Below are positions 15,974 to 25,068 of a DNA stretch of 51,756 nucleotides, piece by piece. The stretch's first letter is position 1. Each line of letters starts with the position of its first letter. The notes beneath the pieces were generated by a model that did no database searches, was not told the DNA's origin, and was given only the letters and a program-made list of their open reading frames with translations. Source of the DNA: Lachnospiraceae bacterium (GTDB lineage Bacteria; Bacillota; Clostridia; Lachnospirales; Lachnospiraceae); assembly GCA_017465845.1 (NCBI GenBank), contig JAFTVH010000156.1, forward strand, positions 1 through 51,756, given 5' to 3'. A program made the translations under genes and the position numbers.

Positions 15974-17145
15974 GAAATCCAATCGCTGATAAATGTGCAG
16001 AAATCAAACCCTCCGGTATCCGCAAATTCTTTGACATCGTAAGCGAGATGAAGGATGCCATTTCACTGGGTGTTGGTGAACCTGATTTTGATACCCCCTG
16101 GCATATCAGAGACGAGGGTATCTATTCCCTGGAAAAAGGACGTACCTTCTACACCTCCAATGCAGGTCTGAAGGATCTGAAGATTGAAATCTGTAATTAC
16201 CTGAAGAGAAAACAGGGCATTACTTATGATTATAACAATGAAGTGCTTGTTACCGTAGGCGGTTCCGAGGCCATTGACATTGCCATGCGTGCCATGATCA
16301 ATCCCGGTGAGGAAGTGCTGATACCTCAGCCCAGCTATGTTTCCTACGAGCCCTGCGCTATTCTGGCAGATGCTAAGCCGGTCATCATCAACTTAAAGGC
16401 TGAAAACGAATTCCGCCTGACCGCCCGGGAACTGAGAGATACTATTACCGATAAGACCAAGCTGCTTGTGCTTCCTTTCCCCAATAACCCTACCGGTGCT
16501 ATCATGGAGAGAAAGGATCTGGAGGAAATTGCAGAGGTCATCATTGAAAAAGATATTTACGTACTTTCCGATGAAATCTATTCCGAGCTGACCTACAAGG
16601 GCGAGCATGTGTCCATTGCAAGCCTGCCCGGTATGCAGGAGAGAACCATCTTAATCAACGGTTTCTCCAAAGCCTATGCAATGACCGGTTGGCGTCTTGG
16701 TTATGCCTGCGGTCCAAGTGAGATCATTAAACAGATGACCAAGATTCACCAGTTCGCCATCATGTGCGCTCCCACCACCAGCCAGTATGCTGCGGTAGAA
16801 GCCCTGAAGAACGGTGATGAGGACGTCAAGGAAATGCGTACTGCATACAACCAGAGAAGACGCTTCCTGATGAATGCTTTTAAGGAGATGGGGCTGGAGT
16901 GCTTCGAGCCTTACGGCGCTTTCTACGTGTTCCCCTGCATCAAGGAATTCGGCATGACAAGTGATGAATTCGCTACCCGGTTCCTGGAAGAGGAAAAGGT
17001 GGCCGTTGTTCCCGGGACTGCTTTCGGTGACAGCGGTGAAGGATTCCTGCGAATCTCCTACGCATATTCACTGGAGAATCTGAAGGTGGCTATCGGACGT
17101 CTGGAGCGGTTTGTAAATAAACTGCGTGCTGAGCAGAAGAAATAA
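15970..17145 (+). CDS. Class I/II pyridoxal-phosphate aminotransferase
   Basis: A 391-residue fold-type I aminotransferase. The Schiff-base lysine is K234 in NGFSKAYAMTGWRLGY. The cofactor-phosphate and substrate motifs PNNPTGA and SDEIYSEL and the C-terminal FLRISYA arginine are present. It resembles the PatA/AspC-like subgroup that uses aromatic or branched amino acids. ATGA overlap with the Lrp gene shows tight coupling, and the pair is most likely one amino-acid catabolic or salvage unit. Substrate specificity cannot be read from sequence alone. Confidence 0.92.
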   Translation: MRNPIADKCAEIKPSGIRKFFDIVSEMKDAISLGVGEPDFDTPWHIRDEGIYSLEKGRTFYTSNAGLKDLKIEICNYLKRKQGITYDYNNEVLVTVGGSEAIDIAMRAMINPGEEVLIPQPSYVSYEPCAILADAKPVIINLKAENEFRLTARELRDTITDKTKLLVLPFPNNPTGAIMERKDLEEIAEVIIEKDIYVLSDEIYSELTYKGEHVSIASLPGMQERTILINGFSKAYAMTGWRLGYACGPSEIIKQMTKIHQFAIMCAPTTSQYAAVEALKNGDEDVKEMRTAYNQRRRFLMNAFKEMGLECFEPYGAFYVFPCIKEFGMTSDEFATRFLEEEKVAVVPGTAFGDSGEGFLRISYAYSLENLKVAIGRLERFVNKLRAEQKK

Positions 17146-17155
17146 ATGAAAAAGG

Positions 17156-17194
17156 CAGCCTGTGTTTTGACGTTTTGCATCAATACGCAGGCTG
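17156..17194 (+). terminator. Weak hairpin after aminotransferase gene
   Basis: CAGCCTGTG (17156-17164) pairs with CGCAGGCTG (17186-17194), 9 bp with one G-U pair and a 21-base loop. No T-run follows, so termination is doubtful. Confidence 0.4.
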
Positions 17195-17221
17195 TCAGCT
17201 AGTTTGAGAAGGAAGATTATT

Positions 17222-17716
17222 ATGCACATTATTTTACACCAGCCGGAAATTCCGGCAAATACAGGCAACATCGGACGGACTTGCGTGGCTACAGGAACCT
17301 CTTTGCATCTGATCGAGCCGCTGGGCTTTCGCCTGAATGAAAAAGAAATCAAGCGTGCGGGCATGGATTACTGGCAGCATCTTGACGTGAACAGATATGT
17401 CAATTTCGATGAATTTAAGGAAAAGCATCCCGGTGCCAAAATCTGGATGGCTACCACAAAAGCAAAGCACGTGTACACAGATGTCAGCTTTGGTCCCGAT
17501 GACTATATCATGTTTGGAAAAGAAAGTGCCGGGATTCTGGAGGAGATTCTGGTGGATTACGAAGAAACATGCATCAGGATTCCCATGCTTCCGACTATCC
17601 GCTCTCTGAATCTGTCCAATTCTGTGGCTATTGTCTTATATGAAGCGTTAAGGCAGAATGGTTTTCATGATATGCAGCTGGAAGGAGAACTTCACAGACT
17701 GCACTGGAAAGAATAA
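17222..17716 (+). CDS. trmL: tRNA (cytidine(34)-2'-O)-methyltransferase TrmL
   Basis: A 164-residue SPOUT (trefoil-knot) methyltransferase. The N-terminus IILHQPEIPANTGNIGRTC, the FGKESAGI loop and the IRSLNLSNSVAIVLYEALRQ knot motif are diagnostic of TrmL/YibK. It uses SAM to 2'-O-methylate the wobble nucleotide of tRNA-Leu isoacceptors. The ATG at 17222 follows AGAAGGAAG. Length is normal for the family (about 155-165 residues). The carbonic anhydrase gene begins 14 bp downstream. Confidence 0.94.
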   Translation: MHIILHQPEIPANTGNIGRTCVATGTSLHLIEPLGFRLNEKEIKRAGMDYWQHLDVNRYVNFDEFKEKHPGAKIWMATTKAKHVYTDVSFGPDDYIMFGKESAGILEEILVDYEETCIRIPMLPTIRSLNLSNSVAIVLYEALRQNGFHDMQLEGELHRLHWKE

Positions 17717-17730
17717 GCAGGAGAAAATTT

Positions 17731-18228
17731 ATGAATATTCACGAAACGACATTTATCGCCCCCGGTGCTGTCGTTCTGGGAGATGTGACGGCAGCCGAAG
17801 ACTGCGGCATCTGGTACAATGCCACAGTGCGCGGTGACAGAACCTACATCCGCATCGGAAAGGGCAGCAATATTCAGGATAATTGTGTGGTGCATGGTGA
17901 TATAGGCTATCCGGTGATCATCGGTGAAAATGTAACCATAGGTCATGGCGCAATCATCCACGGCTGTTCCATAGAAGACAACACCTTGATCGGTATGGGA
18001 GCGATCCTCCTAAATGGCTGCCATATCGGCAAAAACTGCATCGTTGGTGCAGGTGCGCTGGTGACTCAGAATACGGTCATTCCGGATAACAGCCTTGTGC
18101 TGGGCAGTCCCGGGAAAGTGAAACGGGAAGTGACGGACGAGGAGATCGCTTCTAATCTGGAGAATGCCAGGGTGTATGTGGAGGAAGCAGAGCACGAAAG
18201 AATGCTTTACAAAAAACAAAAGTCATGA
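17731..18228 (+). CDS. Gamma-class carbonic anhydrase-like hexapeptide protein
   Basis: A 165-residue left-handed beta-helix protein built of hexapeptide repeats (IRIGKGSNIQDNCVV and following coils). The zinc-binding histidines are H55, H72 and H77, in VVHGD and GHGAIIHGC; the five-residue spacing of the last two is that of Cam-type enzymes. A C-terminal helix (about 150-165) packs the trimer. Members of the YrdA/PaaY branch do not all have carbonic anhydrase activity. It shares a transcript with trmL and ends at a large hairpin. Confidence 0.88.
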   Translation: MNIHETTFIAPGAVVLGDVTAAEDCGIWYNATVRGDRTYIRIGKGSNIQDNCVVHGDIGYPVIIGENVTIGHGAIIHGCSIEDNTLIGMGAILLNGCHIGKNCIVGAGALVTQNTVIPDNSLVLGSPGKVKREVTDEEIASNLENARVYVEEAEHERMLYKKQKS

Positions 18229-18229
18229 T

Positions 18230-18283
18230 AATATAAACTCACAAGTTATTAACTCGTAAGATAATAACTTGTGAGTTTATATT
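18230..18283. terminator. Long perfect AT-rich palindrome (22-bp arms)
   Basis: The arm 18230-18251 (starting AATATAAACTCACAAGTTAT) is the exact reverse complement of 18262-18283, with a 10-base loop. Imperfect pairing extends into TCAT/ATGA outside. The 3' arm ends TTTATATT, so it can terminate transcription. It is much longer than the other terminators in this window and could be a palindromic insertion or a regulator site. Confidence 0.65.
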
Positions 18284-18313
18284 GTGATGACTTAATTGTT
18301 TGAGGTGCCGGAT

Positions 18314-19702
18314 ATGTTTGTTGGAAGAAAAAAGGAAATGTCTAAGCTGACCGAGGCTTATAACAACAATAAGTTTGAAATGGCTGTTATTTACGGCAGA
18401 AGGCGTGTGGGGAAGACGAAGCTTATAACGGAGTTTATCAAGGATAAGGAAGCAATCTATTTTTCTGCACTGGAAGTGAGTGATAAGATCAATCTGGCTA
18501 ATTTAAGCCGCAGTATTATGTCGTATGAAACAGGAAGGAATGTAGGTACTTTTTCTTATGGCAGCTATGCGGATTGTTTCGATGCACTATATGAGATTGC
18601 AAAGACCAAAAGGCTGATATTTGTAATAGATGAATACCCCTATCTGGCTGCTTCTTTCAGAGGGATATCTTCTCTTCTTCAGCAATATATCGATTTGAAA
18701 TGGAAGGAGACCAACATGCTGGTAATCCTCTGTGGATCCTCTATGTCCTTTATGGAGAATCAGGTACTTGGCTATCAGAGTCCGCTGTATGGCAGAAGGA
18801 CTATGCAATTTAAGATAGAACCGTTGGATTTCTGGGAAAGCAGGCAGTTTCACGAGAATTTTACAGATGAGGAAAAAGCGGTCATTTATGGGATGACAGG
18901 AGGAATACCTCAATATTTGGAGCTCATTGATGATAACAAAAGTTTGAAAGAGAATATCATAAAGAATTTTTTTGATAATTCTTCGTATTTATATGACGAG
19001 CCAACCAATTTGCTCAAACAAGAATTGCGGGAACCGGCATTGTATAATTCCATCATGACTGCCATCGCTGACGGTGCATCCAGGATTAATGAAATTGCTA
19101 ATAAGACAGGACTTGATAATCCTGTTTGCAGTAAATATCTGAAATCATTAATGGATTTAGGTATTATAAAAAGAGAAAAACCGGCAATGGAAAAAGATGC
19201 CAAGAGAAGCATATATCGATTGGCTGACGGAATGTTTCGCTTCTGGTTTCGTTTTGTTGCACCTAATGTGGATAGGATTAATAAGGATCAGGGAGAGATT
19301 GTATACAGAAATATTGAGGCACAGATATCCGATTTTATGGGACAGGTTTTTGAAGAAATCAGTAAGCAATATCTATGGAAACTGAATCTTGCGGGGAATG
19401 TTGATTTTGCGACGGCTGAACGATGGTGGGGAACCAATCCTCATTATAAGCGTCAGGAAGAGATTGATATTATTGCCTATGATGATGGAAAAATGATTTT
19501 TTGCGAGTGCAAGTGGCGTAATGAGAAGGTAGGTAAAAGCATTCTTGATAATCTGATAGAAAAAGCAGAGATGTTCTATGGAAAGGGAAAGAGTTATATG
19601 GTATTTTCCAAGAGTGGGTTCACGGATGAGTGTTTGAAACGACAGGATGAGGATGGGATAAGTTTGATTTCTTTGAATGATATGCTTGGGGTAGTTTCCT
19701 GA
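18314..19702 (+). CDS. Archaeal-type ATPase with DUF234 domain
   Basis: A 462-residue protein. The N-terminus is a STAND/AAA-like ATPase: FVGRKKEM box, Walker A YGRRRVGKT with K34, Walker B LIFVIDEYPYL, and the sensor CGSSMSFM. A winged helix (about 245-290) follows. The C-terminal DUF234 region has EIDIIAYDDGKMIFCECKW, a strand pattern like a PD-(D/E)xK nuclease core. GAGGTG at 18302-18307 is 6 bases before the ATG at 18314, which I chose over a TTG at 18296. Such proteins are common, often patchily inherited and linked with mobile or defence functions, but their role is unproven. Confidence 0.85.
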   Translation: MFVGRKKEMSKLTEAYNNNKFEMAVIYGRRRVGKTKLITEFIKDKEAIYFSALEVSDKINLANLSRSIMSYETGRNVGTFSYGSYADCFDALYEIAKTKRLIFVIDEYPYLAASFRGISSLLQQYIDLKWKETNMLVILCGSSMSFMENQVLGYQSPLYGRRTMQFKIEPLDFWESRQFHENFTDEEKAVIYGMTGGIPQYLELIDDNKSLKENIIKNFFDNSSYLYDEPTNLLKQELREPALYNSIMTAIADGASRINEIANKTGLDNPVCSKYLKSLMDLGIIKREKPAMEKDAKRSIYRLADGMFRFWFRFVAPNVDRINKDQGEIVYRNIEAQISDFMGQVFEEISKQYLWKLNLAGNVDFATAERWWGTNPHYKRQEEIDIIAYDDGKMIFCECKWRNEKVGKSILDNLIEKAEMFYGKGKSYMVFSKSGFTDECLKRQDEDGISLISLNDMLGVVS

Positions 19703-19753
19703 TGTGCGGAATCTTATTGGTTTGTAAAAAATAAGGAGCAGTGAGGTACATAT

Positions 19754-21103
19754 ATGAAAAAGAGCAGCAGTGATCTGACAACGGGCAGCGTGGCCAAACA
19801 GCTTTTGATGTTTGCGCTGCCCATTCTTCTGGGACAGATTTTCCAGAATCTCTATAACAGTGTAGATGCTATCGTAGTGGGCAGAAGTGTGGGTAAGACG
19901 GCACTTGCCGCCGTTTCCGCCAGCACGGATATCACCCATCTGATTGTGGGATTTTTTACGGGGCTTTCCACCGGCGCGGGAATTCTGTTTGCTCGGGCTT
20001 TCGGCGGAAAAGATTATGAGAAGCTCCACAATGCAATTCACACCTCTGTTACTTTTTCAGTGATACTTGGATTTATTATGGCGGCAATGGGAGTATTGAT
20101 CACACCGCTTCTCTTAAAAATCGTGGCGTGCCCTGATGATGTATTGCAGGAAGCCAATGCGTATCTGCGGATTTATTTTGTCGGCATCCTGTTTACGGCT
20201 ATCTATAATATCGGAGCAGGGGTACTACGCTCTGTGGGTGATTCCGGAAATCCGTTTCTCTATCTGGTCATCGCCAGTGTCGTGAACATTGTAATGGATA
20301 TATTGTTGGTAGTGGTTTTACCATTTGGTGTGCAGGGCGCTGCCATGGCGACGATTATTTCACAGCTTTTGTCTGTTGTTTTGGTGTTCCGGCGGCTCAT
20401 GAAGACGGATGACGTCTATCGCCTTTACTTAAAGGATCTTAGCATCGACCGCAAACTCCTGCTGGAGATACTGGATTTAGGCATCCCCGCAGCGATTCAG
20501 GCCAGCTTGATTTCCATCTCCAATATGTTTGTCTCACGCTATATCAACAGCTTTGGATCGGATGCTATGGCAGGCATCGGCGCAGCGAAAAAAATTGACA
20601 AATTTGTGGGAATGGTGGCTCAGTCCGTGGGTCAGGCCATTGCCACTTTTATTGGTCAGAACTTTGGGGCAAAGCGTCTGGACCGTGCGTTCAAGAGCAT
20701 CCGTGTGGCAATCATTTTTAACTTTGGTTATATTCTGGTGATTGGTTCCGTTATAATCTTTAATGCAGAGACCTTTGTGCGTATCTTTACCACGGATGAA
20801 AGCGCTATCATTTTCGGCGTCGATATGATACATACCATGATGCCTCTTTACTTTATGCAGTCTCTCAATCAGATTTTTGCCAATACCGTCCGAGGCTTTG
20901 GAAAATCCAGGGTAGTCATGCTCTGTTCCATCTTCGGCATGATTGTGTGCCGCCAGATTTTTCTTGCCATTTCCATGCACATAGACTGGAATGTGCGGAA
21001 TATTTATTACGGATATCCTGTTGGCTGGACATGCGCAGCACTTTTTGTGTTCCTGTATTACTTCTTTACGATTCACCGCAAATACAGGAAGCAGGCGAAG
21101 TAA
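19754..21103 (+). CDS. MATE-family multidrug/cation efflux transporter
   Basis: A 449-residue integral membrane protein with about 12 helices in two homologous halves. MFALPILLGQIFQNLYNSVDAIVVGR opens the first half and LDLGIPAAIQASLISISNMFVSRYIN the second, both MatE signatures. It uses a Na+ or H+ gradient to expel organic cations or metabolites. The ATG follows GTGAGG. It stands alone between the ATPase gene and the control region of locus 2. The substrate is unknown. It is only distantly similar to the second MATE gene at 49206. Confidence 0.93.
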   Translation: MKKSSSDLTTGSVAKQLLMFALPILLGQIFQNLYNSVDAIVVGRSVGKTALAAVSASTDITHLIVGFFTGLSTGAGILFARAFGGKDYEKLHNAIHTSVTFSVILGFIMAAMGVLITPLLLKIVACPDDVLQEANAYLRIYFVGILFTAIYNIGAGVLRSVGDSGNPFLYLVIASVVNIVMDILLVVVLPFGVQGAAMATIISQLLSVVLVFRRLMKTDDVYRLYLKDLSIDRKLLLEILDLGIPAAIQASLISISNMFVSRYINSFGSDAMAGIGAAKKIDKFVGMVAQSVGQAIATFIGQNFGAKRLDRAFKSIRVAIIFNFGYILVIGSVIIFNAETFVRIFTTDESAIIFGVDMIHTMMPLYFMQSLNQIFANTVRGFGKSRVVMLCSIFGMIVCRQIFLAISMHIDWNVRNIYYGYPVGWTCAALFVFLYYFFTIHRKYRKQAK

Positions 21104-21198
21104 AAGACCGGATTTCGATGTTCCTGATTTTCTTTTTGGCAGTTATGCGATATAAAAATTGCGGCAAACGGCATGATGACAGTATCTCCTTCCTAAAG

Positions 21199-21260
21199 TA
21201 GAAAATCATAATTTATACATATGTTTTTATATTTCTTGTAAGCTGAAAAATAATTATAAT
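21199..21260 (+). promoter_or_regulatory. Second copy of the 23-base operator candidate plus TATAAT
   Basis: Positions 21199-21221 are identical to 5813-5835. TATAAT follows at 21255-21260 after 33 bases, almost the same gap as at the first copy. The lipoprotein start at 21308 lies about 40 bases beyond the expected transcription start. Confidence 0.55.
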
Positions 21261-21307
21261 ATTTCTATAAAAAGTCGCTTTAAGAAAGAGAAGGGAAGGT
21301 AATCATA

Positions 21308-22399
21308 ATGAAACGGTTATGTAAAATGGGACAGTTTGGTGTGAAAAAATATTTCTTTTTATTGTGTATATTTATTTTATGCTTAAGTTTCTGCGGATGC
21401 GGCAATAATAGAAATTCGGAAACAAACAATACGGAAGAAATGCAAAGCAGTGAGGATACTGCCAAAGAATCAAATCTGTGTATAGTAACCTGCGCAAATG
21501 AAAAAACAGCTATTTTGTATGATCTGGCTACATATGACGGTGAGAATCTGGATAACAGCGAGGTCTGGAGATTCACCGCCGATGCACCGGAGCTTACCGG
21601 TAAAAGCGAGGAAATGTCAAGCGCAAAGTATCGTGAAGGCACCGTCTTCGGAGATGTTGTGATCGTTTCCTGCGGAAACGGTTATGCGGCTATCGTGTCC
21701 TATCCTGAGAAAGAGATCCTGTGGCAGGTCTTTAATGCCGGTAAGAATGCGCACTCTATCGAGATCCTTCCCAGCGGTAATATCGTAGTTGTATCGTCAA
21801 CGGGAGGTACGATCAGACTGTTTGCAGCTTCAGCTATATTGCAGAATGATACAGAAACGGCATCTACTTACAAAGAATATCCCATCAAAGAGGGGCATGG
21901 TGTATTGTGGGATCCTGAATATGATGTGCTCTGGACTTTAGGATGGAACGATCTGAAAGCATATTCTGTTGTCGGAGAGGGCATTGATGAAGAACTGCAG
22001 CTTCGTGAGGATATGGGTGCTGCAAAATATGGCTTAGAGGGACATGATCTGACTGCCGATTTCCAGGATTCTAAATATCTGTGGGTGTCAGGGATGAAAC
22101 ACATGTACCACGTGAATAAGGAAACAGGAGAAATGTCAACAGATTTCGAACACTCCGATCAGTTGGAGTGGCCGACTATAAGGGGATTCGGCAACGATCC
22201 TTATGGAAACTATTACGTTACCATGCCCAGCCACGGAGTAGGAACTTCATGGGAGAATGCAAGCTATGCCAGCTGGAGCACCGACAAGATAAATTTCTAT
22301 TACCCAAGCGAGGACGGTACTACGCTTGAAAATATAAAATGTAAATCGCAGACCAAGGTATTCTATAAAGTTTTCAGCTTTTATGGAAAATACCAGTAA
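21308..22399 (+). CDS. DUF6528-like beta-propeller lipoprotein
   Basis: A 363-residue lipoprotein. The basic start, a hydrophobic segment and the FCGC lipobox are followed by a polar linker. The body is made of repeated strands with aromatic turns (ILYDLATYDG, VVIVSCGNGYAAIVSYPEKEILWQV, NIVVVSSTGGTIRLF, DVLWTLGWNDLKAYSV), the pattern of a beta-propeller. It resembles proteins annotated DUF6528 (memory-based). It is probably anchored on the outer face of the membrane and binds or senses a glycan. It opens locus 2 under the shared 23-base control block. Confidence 0.75.
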   Translation: MKRLCKMGQFGVKKYFFLLCIFILCLSFCGCGNNRNSETNNTEEMQSSEDTAKESNLCIVTCANEKTAILYDLATYDGENLDNSEVWRFTADAPELTGKSEEMSSAKYREGTVFGDVVIVSCGNGYAAIVSYPEKEILWQVFNAGKNAHSIEILPSGNIVVVSSTGGTIRLFAASAILQNDTETASTYKEYPIKEGHGVLWDPEYDVLWTLGWNDLKAYSVVGEGIDEELQLREDMGAAKYGLEGHDLTADFQDSKYLWVSGMKHMYHVNKETGEMSTDFEHSDQLEWPTIRGFGNDPYGNYYVTMPSHGVGTSWENASYASWSTDKINFYYPSEDGTTLENIKCKSQTKVFYKVFSFYGKYQ

Positions 22400-22417
22400 A
22401 AAAAGGAGGACACAGTT

Positions 22418-23260
22418 ATGTATGGTACAAAACTTTGTTTAGCTACAAGCGCTCAGTTTGGAATTTCCGTTGAAGAACAAATATCACTTTTTAAAAAAGT
22501 GGGATTTGACGGATTCTTTGTTTACTGGGCAAAAGGAGTGGATATTGCGGCATTTAAGAAAATTGCTGACGAGGAGAATATGATTTTCCAGTCCATACAT
22601 GCCCCTTTCAGGAAAATGGACCAGATGTGGGAAATGCAAGATGCCGAGGAAGCTGTGGAGGAATTGATTCAATGTCTGCATGACTGTTATGATAATGATA
22701 TTCCTGTCATGGTCGTGCATGCTTATATTGGTTTTACCAAGCACGAGCCTACACCTTTTGGCCTCAAGAATTTTGAAAAGGTCGTAAAAGAGGCCGAGAA
22801 ACTTAAAAAAGTAAAAATAGCTTTTGAAAATACGGAAGGGGAAGAATATCTGGCTGCCTTGATGGAGCATTTTGGGTCCAGCGAGCAGGTTGGATTCTGC
22901 TGGGATACCGGTCACGAAATGTGCTATAACCATGGAAAAGACATGCTTGCCCTCTATGGTGATAAGCTGATAGCGACTCACCTGAATGATAATCTCGGAA
23001 TCCGTGATTATGACGGAAAGATTACATATATTGACGACTTACATATGCTGCCTTTTGATGGAATCGCAGATTGGGATGATATTGTCAGAAGACTGAATCA
23101 ATATGGTTTCAATGATATTCTGACGTTTGAACTGAACACGAAGAGCAAACCGGGAAGACACGAGAATGATGCTTACGACCGGATGGATATTGAGCTATAT
23201 GTAACAGAGGTATTCAAACGTGCCTGTCGGGTGGCTGCTATGAAGCAGAGAGCATTGTAA
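22418..23260 (+). CDS. Sugar phosphate isomerase/epimerase-like TIM barrel
   Basis: A 280-residue cytoplasmic TIM-barrel of the xylose isomerase-like/AP endonuclease 2 superfamily. Candidate metal ligands lie in VVHAYIG, AFENTEG (Glu), FCWDTGHE (Asp, His) and TFELNTKS (Glu), the usual four-strand metal site. AAGGAGG lies ahead of the ATG. Relatives include inosose dehydratases/isomerases (IolE, IolI) and 3-keto-sugar epimerases. It sits between two lipoprotein genes of an uptake locus, so it probably handles the internalised sugar or polyol; the specific reaction is unknown. Confidence 0.85.
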   Translation: MYGTKLCLATSAQFGISVEEQISLFKKVGFDGFFVYWAKGVDIAAFKKIADEENMIFQSIHAPFRKMDQMWEMQDAEEAVEELIQCLHDCYDNDIPVMVVHAYIGFTKHEPTPFGLKNFEKVVKEAEKLKKVKIAFENTEGEEYLAALMEHFGSSEQVGFCWDTGHEMCYNHGKDMLALYGDKLIATHLNDNLGIRDYDGKITYIDDLHMLPFDGIADWDDIVRRLNQYGFNDILTFELNTKSKPGRHENDAYDRMDIELYVTEVFKRACRVAAMKQRAL

Positions 23261-23312
23261 GCCGGGGACAGCCGATTTGGAAGGTAAAAAAGTATAATCG
23301 GGAGGGAAATTT

Positions 23313-24812
23313 ATGTTTAAATCAGAAATTCTTGTATTATCAGCAGCGTTGCTTATGAGCATGGCTCTGACAGCTTGTGGATCAAAATCTGAATTCCATG
23401 ATACCATTGTTGGTGCAGACGACGCCGGTTCCACAACCGAAACGACTGCTGCTGTCCGGGATGATACTGCTGAGGATACCAAACTTCACCTGGTTAACGG
23501 AGAACATACTTACACCATCATCTATGATAAAGATATGAGTAAAAATGCTGTCTCTGCCTGCAAGGAACTGAATGAGCATCTTGGCGGAAATCTTACAGTA
23601 GCCAACGATGAGAAAGAGGCAAGCTTTGGTGAATACGAAATCTTGCTGGGCGCGACCAACCGCCCGGAGTCGACTGAACAGGCGGAAGCTCTTGGGATGT
23701 TTGATTACAGTATCACCATTCAGGATGAAAAGCTGGTTGTAGTCGGCGGCAGTGAGGATGCGCTCATCAATGCCATTGCGTGTCTGGTGCGCGGCGATGA
23801 TCTCGGAGCAGATGGCAGTATTGCCCGGAATTATAGTGCTTATTTTGACGGAGCAGACAACCGTGACGAATATATCGCCAACCCTGATTTATTCCTCTGC
23901 AAATGGGCACTCAAATTTGATGTACCGCAGTGGATGAACGATTTTGAGGAGAAGATTGCGGCCTTCGCTGATACGGATGGGCGAATGATGTCTTGCAGTC
24001 ATCGCGGTGATTCTGTATACTATCCCGAAAATTCAATTGAAGGCATCATCAGCGCTATGAAAATGGGTATCGACATTATTGAAATAGATGTGCATCTTAC
24101 CAGTGACGGCGTAGCTGTGCTGATGCATGATGCGACCCTCACCGACACCACGGACTGGAAAGAGAAAGCAGGACAGAACGGTCTTCCTACTTCAGATAAA
24201 ATCTGCGATTGGACCTTCGAACAGATCAGGCAGCTCCGCCTGGTTACAAAATCCGGAGCGCAGAGCGACTATGTGATTCCTACCCTGAAAGAAGCTCTGC
24301 AAGTCTGCAACGAGCGCACTACGCTCAGACTCGATAAAGCTGATGAGTGGGACTGGGATACCGATGTTTATCCGCTGGTCAAAGAAACCGGTGCGTGGCG
24401 CACCTGTATCGTCAACGAATACGTGAGCCTTGAGAAGCAGAAGGAGATCATGGATACCATCAAGGCTGACAGCGGTAAGGATGCACTGATGTTTTATCGC
24501 TATCCCGATTTTAAAAGTGAGACATGGGTATCACTTACGGAATCTTTGCTGGGACAGGGATACCAGCCCATAGGACAGTGGGTAGGCTTTGACAACAGCG
24601 GAGAGTGGTATCTGCGGGAATATGAATCGCTGTTAAGCCCGATCAAAGATGATATCCGCATGCTTGCTTTTTCCCATGCTCTGGACGGCGGTAAAGAGGA
24701 TAGTAAGACATGGGATTATCTTTATGGATATGGCGTGGATATTGTAGTAGCAGATGATGCTTTGAATCTCCAACAGTACATCGCTGAAAATTATGAGGCA
24801 ACTGAATATTAG
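23313..24812 (+). CDS. Glycerophosphodiester phosphodiesterase lipoprotein
   Basis: A 499-residue lipoprotein (lipobox LTAC). An N-terminal domain (about 45-190) of strand-helix type resembles modules often fused to secreted glycan enzymes. The GDPD TIM barrel follows from about residue 225: CSHRGDSVYYPENSIEG, IDIIEIDVHLTSDGVAVLMHD and an RLDKADEW strand, with the catalytic histidines and metal-binding E and D present. It would cleave glycerophosphodiesters to sn-glycerol-3-phosphate and an alcohol on the cell surface. Together with an importer downstream it suggests scavenging of phospholipid or teichoic-acid fragments. A good terminator follows. Confidence 0.88.
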   Translation: MFKSEILVLSAALLMSMALTACGSKSEFHDTIVGADDAGSTTETTAAVRDDTAEDTKLHLVNGEHTYTIIYDKDMSKNAVSACKELNEHLGGNLTVANDEKEASFGEYEILLGATNRPESTEQAEALGMFDYSITIQDEKLVVVGGSEDALINAIACLVRGDDLGADGSIARNYSAYFDGADNRDEYIANPDLFLCKWALKFDVPQWMNDFEEKIAAFADTDGRMMSCSHRGDSVYYPENSIEGIISAMKMGIDIIEIDVHLTSDGVAVLMHDATLTDTTDWKEKAGQNGLPTSDKICDWTFEQIRQLRLVTKSGAQSDYVIPTLKEALQVCNERTTLRLDKADEWDWDTDVYPLVKETGAWRTCIVNEYVSLEKQKEIMDTIKADSGKDALMFYRYPDFKSETWVSLTESLLGQGYQPIGQWVGFDNSGEWYLREYESLLSPIKDDIRMLAFSHALDGGKEDSKTWDYLYGYGVDIVVADDALNLQQYIAENYEATEY

Positions 24813-24842
24813 AGGCAACAGAATTTAGTTGTAAAAGAAATA

Positions 24843-24878
24843 GTCCTTGCTGACAAAAGTGTTAGCAAGGGCTTTTTT
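24843..24878 (+). terminator. Rho-independent terminator
   Basis: GTCCTTGCTGACA (24843-24855) pairs over 13 bp with TGTTAGCAAGGGC (24860-24872), with two G-U pairs and an AAAG loop, followed by six T. Confidence 0.88.
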
Positions 24879-24968
24879 GGTGGAAAGACAGAAACGTGGA
24901 ACACCTGTAAATACGCCATTTTTTGCCCCTTTGTCTAATTTTTGAATGTGCACATCAAGAATTGTATC

Positions 24969-24998
24969 TTGTAATTGTAAGCCTGCTGAAACTATAAT
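24969..24998 (+). promoter_or_regulatory. Promoter of the second importer
   Basis: TTGTAA (24969-24974), 18-base spacer, TATAAT (24993-24998), about 70 bases before the permease start. The shared 23-base block is absent here, so this promoter probably answers to the membrane AraC sensor encoded at the end of the operon. Confidence 0.55.
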
Positions 24999-25068
24999 TT
25001 GGGCAAGACAGAAACCGTAAGATACATAGAAAATTCTGTAAAAGTCTGTGATAGAAAGGAAGATAAAT

